Part shown: positions 35,401 through 42,283 of the stretch, piece by piece
Layout: each line of letters starts with the position of its first letter
Position numbering within the stretch: the stretch's first letter is position 1
Source of the DNA: Virgisporangium aliadipatigenens
GTDB lineage: Bacteria > Actinomycetota > Actinomycetes > Mycobacteriales > Micromonosporaceae
Length of the DNA stretch: 64,000 nt
Assembly (NCBI RefSeq): GCF_016863615.1
Contig: NZ_BOPF01000016.1
Location: forward strand, 1 to 64,000
Direction: 5' to 3'
Program-made: the position numbers and the translations under genes
The notes under the pieces: generated by a model
Told to the model about the DNA's origin: nothing
Database searches by the model: none
Seen by the model: the letters and a program-made list of their open reading frames with translations, nothing else

Positions 35401-37529
35401 TGCCCGGCGGCCATCATCAGGGCCGAGACGCCGAGCACCCAGTTGCCGGTCAGCGGCCCGGTGATGAACAGGCTCACCAGCGCGCTCGTCGAGGCCGACG
35501 GCGCCCGCTTGGTCAGCTGCGCGGACGGGCCGCTCAACCGCGGCGGCCGGTACCGGCCCACCCGCCCCGGCGCCTTCGGTGCCGCCAGCACGCTCCTCGG
35601 CGGCCCGCCGCCGGCGATCCCGGCCGCCATCCCGTCGGAGACCGCCTGCGTGGTGTTGAAGACGGCGGTGTTCGCCCCGCTGTTGGCGATCAGGGCCGGG
35701 TTCCGGCCGGCGAGCGTGCCCGACGCGGCGGTCAGCGCGATGGCCGGGATGCCGGCGCCGATCCGCCGGATCAGGTGCATGAGCGTCGGGGCCTTGTCCG
35801 ACAGGGGCTGCCGCACGTAGGCGCCCTCGACCCGGCCGCGCAGGTCGCGCAGCGCGGTGGCCAGTTCCGGACGGAGGGCCGGGCCGGCGGTCGCGGCCAG
35901 CTCGCGGGCGCGGCGTTCGATGCGGTCGAGCGGGCCGAGCGTGACCCGGTCGGCGTAGCCGGGCGTGAACGTCGTGCGCGCCGCGCGGGCCGTCCGCGCC
36001 GTGCCGAACCGCTTCGCGATACCGGGTGCGGCGTGCGGGGTCGGGCGGGCGCGCACGCTGACCGCGAAGTGGGTCCGGCGCACGCTCTCGTGCTCGGCGA
36101 CGAGCTGCACCGCGCTCAGGTCGGCCGCTGTTACGTCCGGGTGGCGGCGCTGCCAGGCCCGGCGGGCGAGGTGGCCGCTCAGTTCCGCGGTGACGGCCGC
36201 GTCGCTGGCGTCGGCGCGGAGCCACAGCTGCCCGTCGCGTTCGTGCACCGCGCGGTCGGGGTCGGCGGTGGCCGCGCGCCAGGCCGGGGCGTCGAGGACG
36301 CGCACCGGCAGGGTGATGAGATCGCTGCCGGTGACCGGCCGGTCGGTGTCGGCGATCAGTTCCAGCGCGGCGGTGTCGCCGTCCCGGACCAGCCGCGCGG
36401 CGCGCAGCACCTCCGGCGACTGGGCGAGCAGGACGGCGGTGGCGCGTTCGACCGCGTCCAGCACCGGGCCGGTGCCGGGGTCGGTGCGGGTGTCCCACAT
36501 GCGGCGCAGCAGCAGGTTCAGCCCGCCGTCGGGCAGCATCCCGCCGGCGCGCAGCCGGCCGAGCACGAACGCCCCGCGCGCGGCCCCGCCGGTGCGGTCG
36601 CGCAGCGCGCCCAGGTCGCGCAGGCCGGCGACCACGCCGTCGAGGTCCCCGTCCGCCAGCCGGTCGGCGAGATCTCGGATGCCGGCGCGGTCGGCCGGGC
36701 TCAGCCCGAACTGCCACCGGGTGCGCGCGGTCGTCGTCAGCCGGTCGCCGCGGCCGCCGGTCACCAGGGCGCGGGCGCGGTGCGCGGCGGCGTTCTCGTG
36801 CACCAGCCGGGTGGCGAGGCGGGTCAGGTGCCGGGCCGCCTCCTGGGTGTCCATTGTGGACGGCAGCTCGACGGTGGCGGTGCGGGCGCGGCCGGCGAAC
36901 AGGTCGGCGCCGGAGTCCGGGTCGAGCACCAGCCGGGGCCGGGTCGCCGCGGCATCCAGCGTGACCCGCAGCCGCGCGTCGTGGCCGTCGGCGAAGACGC
37001 GCACGGTGTCCGCGGAACCGTCCACCATGGACAGTCGCACCGCTCCGGTCGTGCGGGCGGCGGCGACGACGGCGGGCACCCCGGACGCCGGGACGGCCGG
37101 GCGGCGCGGGCCGTCCAGCACGGCCCTCGGGTGGGTGGCCCGCTGCGCGGCGTTCGCGTCGTCCCGGCGGCCGAGGTGGATCCCGCTCGGCTCCGCCGGC
37201 ACTGCGTCGACCGCTGTCGCGGCGGTCGGGACCGTGTCGACCGGTGGGGAAGCCGCCGGCACGTCCCGCCCGTCGAGGTGCAGCAGCAGGTCGTCGCGGC
37301 CGGCCCGGCGCTGCAGCGCGAACCAGCGGTCGAGCATCGACAGGTCGGCCTCGGCGGGGCCGACGAAGACCCGCGTGCGGCCCGGGAGCACCGGCGCGTC
37401 CAGGGCGTACCGGTACTCCGGCGTGTGCTCCCGCAGTTCCATCGGACCGGTGTGGAGGTACACGCCGGACGGGACGACGACGATGCGATCGCTGAGACAG
37501 ATGCCGGGCGGGGCGGCCGGGGCGGTCAC
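32427..37529 (-). CDS. 1700-residue two-cysteine family protein with hydrophobic segments
   Basis: Starts GTG 37529, the first start in frame after a TGA; G-rich sequence lies immediately upstream. Residues 1-105 are the shared N-terminal module (ICLSDRIV, then PSGVYLHTGPM and RAGRDDLLL), closely matching the 1559-residue neighbour. EPSGIHLG follows at ~115-122. The middle has hydrophobic, possibly membrane-inserting stretches at ~575-605, ~680-715 and ~995-1035, between Arg/Ala-rich helical regions. The last ~75 residues are the CR-type terminal domain (AFDHLVAGRRTAADAAL...), ending AHCRY. By eye the only cysteines are C11 and C1698. It is the last gene of the minus-strand cluster, 74 bp after the previous stop. 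The hydrophobic stretches make a membrane or pore role possible. No enzyme family is recognised. Confidence 0.88.
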   Translation of the reverse strand: MTAPAAPPGICLSDRIVVVPSGVYLHTGPMELREHTPEYRYALDAPVLPGRTRVFVGPAEADLSMLDRWFALQRRAGRDDLLLHLDGRDVPAASPPVDTVPTAATAVDAVPAEPSGIHLGRRDDANAAQRATHPRAVLDGPRRPAVPASGVPAVVAAARTTGAVRLSMVDGSADTVRVFADGHDARLRVTLDAAATRPRLVLDPDSGADLFAGRARTATVELPSTMDTQEAARHLTRLATRLVHENAAAHRARALVTGGRGDRLTTTARTRWQFGLSPADRAGIRDLADRLADGDLDGVVAGLRDLGALRDRTGGAARGAFVLGRLRAGGMLPDGGLNLLLRRMWDTRTDPGTGPVLDAVERATAVLLAQSPEVLRAARLVRDGDTAALELIADTDRPVTGSDLITLPVRVLDAPAWRAATADPDRAVHERDGQLWLRADASDAAVTAELSGHLARRAWQRRHPDVTAADLSAVQLVAEHESVRRTHFAVSVRARPTPHAAPGIAKRFGTARTARAARTTFTPGYADRVTLGPLDRIERRARELAATAGPALRPELATALRDLRGRVEGAYVRQPLSDKAPTLMHLIRRIGAGIPAIALTAASGTLAGRNPALIANSGANTAVFNTTQAVSDGMAAGIAGGGPPRSVLAAPKAPGRVGRYRPPRLSGPSAQLTKRAPSASTSALVSLFITGPLTGNWVLGVSALMMAAGQSIVAGAGSDWVFDRPEAVAKGRFDHYYKATPDNRRNVFVESLHYFGFELQERLRAGGVALPANDAAVLGRVRDRLLAMRPAMRTEVKSKVRELMRRRNLARRTLELFGEPTERPDVTYDLIERGVPAGAPRTWHNATRVGVQHYAMQVPGHTLAFLTGNAIDLANSMGLGAALRGLGYGGGWSLAKAIEFADAVAVAAFDALRRLDQVIALTESVLDPARPAAARDPEASTTAHPVLRKLSTRAALARNQRATNRRAAVPVDDAGTLLHRPTEMPWTHQVAYKHLPAFVGQTVGYGIAAGLGWLASGPLVPTVLGVGAVVQAFTAAGETAMRVNEPVYKQVARDRAARAEVAKLPLSNSKFVAVLDELSTLAAAANEEIRPAAARPWRPAHRRFGAWSVDVATGRAHRMRNLGRRAGHRASDLLHDTGRALTRTPNTPIEGLRLSRADRGNLAVLDEILGELATARDPRATARTDLDATRLRAELAVLLDLLGLRVEQPGSTARWGPARAELRRTHHRTDAALAEVEELRRVPLSPPETAPAGVRAAATAIRDARSGQPLRERLWAAVDHLHAARPDSATRFDVLDDGAVLRVTTAAGDFTVAVRETDNERATLTLPTDDLSHAAFGRQRKGTALDVPAAVAASPARLAGALRAAAADLVAHRGSKRERVRRLWRSTVDSLTSTVDTAPVPLSVPLPATAGPDPHPPLPGRIPVPAGGDALPVALILSAPALVREALMRGRSRAHVAAVDRAFAALRDPGMPARLLRHTLTAPERGALHALVGFLRAAAADAVDAGVIAETATATAPAVGGTGTGGWTHAGANGGPRRRFADRVRRHGYGGDADPLPFARALAHVVGPIAVLGENGGHEVLRAVESTAPPRVSVFRTAGGWHATGAAPAGTPALSVRLARPDLPADDAITRAVVAAFDHLVAGRRTAADAALRAVARVLNEPDVKAAWLHHVVDLTDGEPDTAMRNRLEVLSELIAHCRY
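33341..33374. repeat. Tandem pair of TGTCCACAGTGGA palindromes inside a gene
   Basis: TGTCCACAGTGGA occurs at 33341-33353 and 33362-33374, 21 bp apart, encoding STVD twice on the minus strand. It matches the palindrome in the divergent promoter (10549-10561) and at 36849-36861 and 46780-46792, so it belongs to a dispersed set. Confidence 0.6.
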
Positions 37530-37603
37530 GCCCCCACGACATCAGCAGGGACGAACCGGAAGGATTCCCATTAACTGCCAGGAAATGGTCGGTGGGTGAA
37601 CAG

Positions 37604-40600
37604 TTACCGGCACTCGATCACGATCGTGGCGAGCGTCTCCAACCGCGCCCGCTCGGAGGACCCGAAGCCGGTACCGGAGTCGATCACGAACCCGGCCCAC
37701 TTCGCCTTCGCCTCGGGCTCCGCCAGATGCTCCTTCACCTGCTTGATCGCGCCGTCGGCGGCGGTCCGGTCCCCGGCCAGCAGGTGGTCCCAGGCGGCGA
37801 GCACGGCGCGCGTCACGTCGTGCTGCCGGTCGGCACCCGCCCGGTCGAGGAACGCCTCCGGCACCGACGAGTGAACGACCGGTGTCCGCACCGGTACCGC
37901 CGTCCCGGCCGGAGCCGCTCGCCAGGCCGGGGTGCGCAGCACCGACTGCCCCCCGCCCGCGAACGGCAACCCGACCGGCGCCACCGGGGTCGGCGTGACG
38001 GCGACCGGGCCCTCGACCCCGAGATGGATCCCGCGGTCCAGCAACCGCTCGGCCAGCATCACCTCGCCCACCGGCACCTGCGCGAACGGCACCGGCGTCG
38101 GCTGCGGCACCCGCGCCGGCGGCCGGTTCACCTGCAGCCACCACACCTCGGCGTCGACGTCCAGCGGAACCCGGGCCAGGCCGTTCGTCGCCGGGTCGAG
38201 GAAGACCACGGTCACCCCGTCCCTGGCGACCGTCACGTCGAGCACACGCGTCGCGGCCGTGGCCGGGTCGACGAACACGGCGATGCCGCCCGCCTCGGCG
38301 CCCGCGTGGGAGAGGTGCCGCACCAGCGGGGCGAACCCGCGCGCCGGATCGCCGGCGGCGTCGGTGAAGCGTACGAACCCACCGCCGTGCCGGTACTGCT
38401 CGGCCAGTTCGTCCAGCGGGATCTCGTCCGGCGGGGTCAGGTTCTCCCGCATGAACGACGGCCGGTCCACCCGCTGGCCCAGCATGGCCATCATGTCGAC
38501 GGCGCGGCGCACCAGCGGCAGGTCCTCGTCGGCCTGGTACCAGGGCGGCAGGAACAGCTCGGTGAGCCGGCTCTGCTCGTCCTCGGTGAGCGGCCGGCCG
38601 CCGACGTCGTTCGTCAGCGCCCGCACCGTGCGCCCGTCGGGCTGGCGCCACTTGCGGGTGGCCGCCGTCGCGAGCGCGTGCGTCTCCAGCCGCGCCAAGC
38701 GCGGCCCGTACTTCTGGCGCAGTTCGCCGCGGGTCTGATCGTGCCGGAACGGCGGCAGGAAGCGGAGGATCTCCTCCTCCTCGGCCCGCCACATCTCCCG
38801 CAGGTGCGCGATCTGTTCCTGGATCGAGCCGGTGCGCATGTGCGGGTAGAGCGAACGCAGGAACACCTGCAGCCGCTGCCACTCCCGCCCGAACTGCTCC
38901 TCGCCCATGAGCACCGTGTCGGGCGGCCCGGGGTTGCGGCCCTCCATCAGCACCAGTTCGTCGGCGAGGGCGCCGAAGTGGTTGTCCAGTTCCTCGAAGT
39001 CGGTGCGCACCCCCATGAACGCGTGCTGCCCGAGCCTGCGGGTCGTCGCCGGGCGCAGCGCCGTGTCGAAGACCTCCCGCAGGTCGAACGTCGTGGACAC
39101 CTCGAACGCCTCGTCCAGCACGTCCTCGTCGTCCAGCGGCATGATGAACGCGTTCGACGGGTTGTCCCGCCGGTACTGCGCCAGCATGTCCTTGATCAGC
39201 CGGTCGGCGTTGCTGCGCAGGTAGAGCTGCACCGGCAGGGGCAGGGCCGCCGAGATGCGCGCGAGGTTGTTGCGGGCCAGCGCGACGGCGAGATTCTTCG
39301 GGTTGCGCCGCTCGGCGGGGTCCTCGGTGTACGCCGACGTGATGAGCGCGGCGGTCTGCGTGTACAGCAGCGTCATGAACCCCTTGACGGACTCGACGCT
39401 GAGCGCGGAGTAGCGGTTGTCCTGCGCCACCCGGGCACCGATCGCCGCGCCGTAGCGCAGGGCCTGATGCAGCAGCTGCACGCTCTTGTCGTTCGGGCCG
39501 AGGCGGCTGTGCGTGCCGATCTCGTCGAAGTACCGGTACAGGCCCCACACCGGCACACCGGCGGTGTACTGCAGGTAGATCCCGGAGAGCCGTTCGCCGG
39601 TGTACCCGCTGAGCCCGTCCGGGCCGATGCCGTAGACGGTGGCCTCGGGGTTGGTCGCCACGAAGCGGTCGCGCAGGTCGGCCGGGACGGTGTCGAGGGC
39701 CAGGGCGCCCTCCGGCGGCGCGGCGGACAGCGCCTCCCACAGCCGGTGCACCGTCTGCGCCTGGGCCATCGGGTCGGTGAAGGCGTACTCGGCGTCCCAG
39801 ACGCGCACCGGCCCGGGGACCATCTCGACGACCCACCACGTGGGCTTCGTCGGGCCGCCGGGGTTCATCTTCTCGCCGACCAGCGAGACCGTGGCCGAGG
39901 TGGGCAGCCCGCCCGGGCCCTCGGCCTCGGTCGCGTCGGCGTTCGCCCGGGCGCTGACCTCGTGCATCTCCATTTCCGGGCCGCCGCCGAGGTGGATGCC
40001 CGTGGGGACCGCGGCCTGCGCCTCCGCCCGTTCGACCGGGGTGAACGCCGAGACGGTCGAGCCCTCGTGCAGACGCGTACGGGTCTGCAGCCACCACACC
40101 TCGGCGGCCGACTCCAGCGGCACCCGCGCGAGGTCGCCGGTGTGCGGGTTGCGGAACAGCACGGTCACGCCGTCGCGCGCGACGCTGACGTTGGCCACCC
40201 GGATGCCCTCGCCGGGCGTTGCCGGGTCGACCCACATCGCGATGCCGGCCGTGCCGCTGCCGGCCCGCCCGAGGTGCGACAGCAGCGCGTCGAACCCGCT
40301 GTGCCCGCTCTCGTCGAGCCGCACGAAGCCGACCGTCGGGGTGGTGTCGGCCGACCTCAGCGACCGGAGCCGCCCGACGACGTCGGCCGCCGAGGGCCGC
40401 GCCGGCAGCGAGTCGAGGTTCTGCCAGCGCTTGTCGCCACCGGCCAGCGTGCTGTCCAGGTGGATGGCGGCGCGCAGCGGGGCCGCGTCGGGGCCGGCCG
40501 GCGGGGCGTCGGCGTTCGGGACGAAGTGGCTGAGCACCGCGCGGCGCTCGTCGGCGTCGCCCGCGCCGGTCGCGGTGAGCGTGCGCACGGTCCGGCCCGA

Positions 40601-42283
40601 CGGGTGCGCCCAGGGCCGGGCGGTGCGGGCCGCGATCGCCTGCGCCGCCATGCCGCGGACCCGGTTCGCGTGGGTCGCGTGCAGCTCGGCGACGGCCGTG
40701 GCCCGCGCGGGGCCCGCCAGCAGCCGCTCGGTCTCCTCGACGGTCTCCAGGTGCAGGCGTTCCAGCAGGGCGCGCTGCTCGTCGAGGCCGCCGGTCGTCA
40801 GCTCCGGGAAGAGGTCGCGCAGAAAATCCGAGATCCAGTCCCACTGCTGGTCGAGTTCCGGGCCGCCGGCCCGGGGCGCCTCCGGGCCGCTTCCGGGGGA
40901 ACGCCATTCCAGCAGCACCATCCCCACCCCGAGGGCGCCCCAGTGGGTGTCCAGGGTGTTGCGGGAACGTTCGATGCCGAGCAGGTTGTCCTGGTTGAGA
41001 TCGCGCGCCGGACTGCCGCGCAGCGCGGTGTCGAGCACGTCCCGCACGGTGACCGGCGCGCCGTCGTCGTCCTGGTCGAACGGCAGCGTCAGCGCGGTCT
41101 CGTCGGTGCGCAGCGACGGGATCTCGCCGAGGTCCCCGATCAGCGCGTTCGCGATGGTGTCGGCGTGCCGGTCCAGGAACAGCTGCATGGCCGGCGACAT
41201 CGACTTGCGGATGCCGGACAGGTCGGTGCGGGACACGGCGGTCGCGTAGGACTTCGCCCACTGGTGCGGCTTGTCGGCGCGCCGCTTGGCGACGACCCGC
41301 AGTTCGGCGGCGAGCTGCGTGTACAGCAGCGCCAGGTAGCCGCGGAACGACTCCACGCTGCGCGGCGAGAAGCCCTGCTCGCCCAGCTCCTCGACCTGCT
41401 CGTCGGCGAACATCAGACCGCGGCGCAGCGCCACCTGGGAGAAGCCGTTCGTGGCGTAGCGGGTGTGCTCACCCAGCTCGCTGAGGAACCGGTAGACGCC
41501 CCACGTCGGCACCCCGACGGTGTGCTGGAAGTTCAGCCCGGGCAGCCCGTCCTCGGCGATCCAGTCCTCGTCGGGGCGCGGCCGCCGCCCCTCGACGGTC
41601 ACCTCGGCCAGGCCCGGTGCGAGGGCCTTCGGCCGGCCGGGGCTGTGCGGCAGCAGGGTACCCAGCGGCGCGCTCTCGCCCGGCGGCAGCGCCAGGTTGC
41701 GCCGCACCTCGGCGAACTGCGCCGCCATCGTCGACCGCTCGACCCACGCGTACTCGGCGGCGAAGTTGCGCCACGGCCGGCCGACGACCTCCAGGATGCG
41801 TTCGCCGCCGTAGTGGTCGGTGGCCAGGTGCATGGTCGGCCACTGGGCCAGCATCGGCTTCGCGGGACCGGGGTTGCGCACGAGCACGCCGTGCCCCTCG
41901 CCCTCGGTGCCGGTGCCGAGGTGCACACCGCTCGGCCGCGGGGCCGGTTCGGGGGTGCGCGCCGGTGCGGGGGCCGGCTGCGTGCGGTCGGGAACGTCGC
42001 GCAGCGGCACGTCCCGCCCGTCGATGCGCAGCAGCAGGTCGTCCCGGCCGGCCCGGCGCTGGATCGCCAACCAGCGGTCGAGCAGCGTCGAGTCCGGTTC
42101 GAGCGGACCGATGAAGGCCCGGGTGGTGCCGGCGATCGGCTGCGCGTCGCGCGCGGCGACGTACTCCGGCGTCGCCTCCAGCACCCGTTCCAGGTCCTCC
42201 ATGGGACCGGTGTGCACGTAGACGCCGGAGGCGACCGGAACGATCCGTTCGGCGAGACAGAACCCGTCGGGCAGGGTCAACAA
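37604..42283 (-). CDS. 1559-residue two-cysteine family protein, internally duplicated
   Basis: Starts TTG 42283 (GAGG 7 bases upstream), overlapping the previous stop by 7 bases; TTG 42280 would give a 4-base overlap. The N-terminal module holds FCLAERIVPVASGVYVHTGPM and RAGRDDLLLRIDGRDVP. Two ~600-residue copies follow (~150-740 and ~790-1390), sharing VGVPTWGVYRF / AGVPVWGLYRY, VESFRGYLALLYTQ / VESVKGFMTLLYTQ and a deamidase-like ending, GIA(M/V)(W/F)VDPAT through VARDGVTV to EVWWLQ. PSGVHLG, PTGIHLG and RGIHLG occur in linkers. The CR-type terminal domain ends IVIECR. Only C9 and C1558 are cysteines. The duplicated domain is unknown to me. The deamidase-like ends lack Cys and His, and in copy 1 the Asp is Asn. 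Translational coupling implies co-production with the 862-residue protein. Confidence 0.88.
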   Translation of the reverse strand: MLTLPDGFCLAERIVPVASGVYVHTGPMEDLERVLEATPEYVAARDAQPIAGTTRAFIGPLEPDSTLLDRWLAIQRRAGRDDLLLRIDGRDVPLRDVPDRTQPAPAPARTPEPAPRPSGVHLGTGTEGEGHGVLVRNPGPAKPMLAQWPTMHLATDHYGGERILEVVGRPWRNFAAEYAWVERSTMAAQFAEVRRNLALPPGESAPLGTLLPHSPGRPKALAPGLAEVTVEGRRPRPDEDWIAEDGLPGLNFQHTVGVPTWGVYRFLSELGEHTRYATNGFSQVALRRGLMFADEQVEELGEQGFSPRSVESFRGYLALLYTQLAAELRVVAKRRADKPHQWAKSYATAVSRTDLSGIRKSMSPAMQLFLDRHADTIANALIGDLGEIPSLRTDETALTLPFDQDDDGAPVTVRDVLDTALRGSPARDLNQDNLLGIERSRNTLDTHWGALGVGMVLLEWRSPGSGPEAPRAGGPELDQQWDWISDFLRDLFPELTTGGLDEQRALLERLHLETVEETERLLAGPARATAVAELHATHANRVRGMAAQAIAARTARPWAHPSGRTVRTLTATGAGDADERRAVLSHFVPNADAPPAGPDAAPLRAAIHLDSTLAGGDKRWQNLDSLPARPSAADVVGRLRSLRSADTTPTVGFVRLDESGHSGFDALLSHLGRAGSGTAGIAMWVDPATPGEGIRVANVSVARDGVTVLFRNPHTGDLARVPLESAAEVWWLQTRTRLHEGSTVSAFTPVERAEAQAAVPTGIHLGGGPEMEMHEVSARANADATEAEGPGGLPTSATVSLVGEKMNPGGPTKPTWWVVEMVPGPVRVWDAEYAFTDPMAQAQTVHRLWEALSAAPPEGALALDTVPADLRDRFVATNPEATVYGIGPDGLSGYTGERLSGIYLQYTAGVPVWGLYRYFDEIGTHSRLGPNDKSVQLLHQALRYGAAIGARVAQDNRYSALSVESVKGFMTLLYTQTAALITSAYTEDPAERRNPKNLAVALARNNLARISAALPLPVQLYLRSNADRLIKDMLAQYRRDNPSNAFIMPLDDEDVLDEAFEVSTTFDLREVFDTALRPATTRRLGQHAFMGVRTDFEELDNHFGALADELVLMEGRNPGPPDTVLMGEEQFGREWQRLQVFLRSLYPHMRTGSIQEQIAHLREMWRAEEEEILRFLPPFRHDQTRGELRQKYGPRLARLETHALATAATRKWRQPDGRTVRALTNDVGGRPLTEDEQSRLTELFLPPWYQADEDLPLVRRAVDMMAMLGQRVDRPSFMRENLTPPDEIPLDELAEQYRHGGGFVRFTDAAGDPARGFAPLVRHLSHAGAEAGGIAVFVDPATAATRVLDVTVARDGVTVVFLDPATNGLARVPLDVDAEVWWLQVNRPPARVPQPTPVPFAQVPVGEVMLAERLLDRGIHLGVEGPVAVTPTPVAPVGLPFAGGGQSVLRTPAWRAAPAGTAVPVRTPVVHSSVPEAFLDRAGADRQHDVTRAVLAAWDHLLAGDRTAADGAIKQVKEHLAEPEAKAKWAGFVIDSGTGFGSSERARLETLATIVIECR
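38110..41840 (-). repeat. Two ~600-residue copies within the 1559-residue protein
   Basis: Copy 1 is about 41840-40070 and copy 2 about 39910-38110. They align along their length in block order (WGVYRF / WGLYRY, LLYTQ, LDTHWGALG / LDNHFGALA, R.VRTLT / R.VRALT, GFVRLDE / GFVRFTD, EVWWLQ) but are diverged in DNA, so the duplication is old. A PTGIHLG linker joins them. Confidence 0.8.

Noticed and set aside
32338-37542. A second long minus-strand frame from ATG 37542 over the 1700-residue gene
   Set aside because: Its product is Arg/Ala/Pro/Gly low complexity. The frame starting at GTG 37529 has the family N-terminus and tail.
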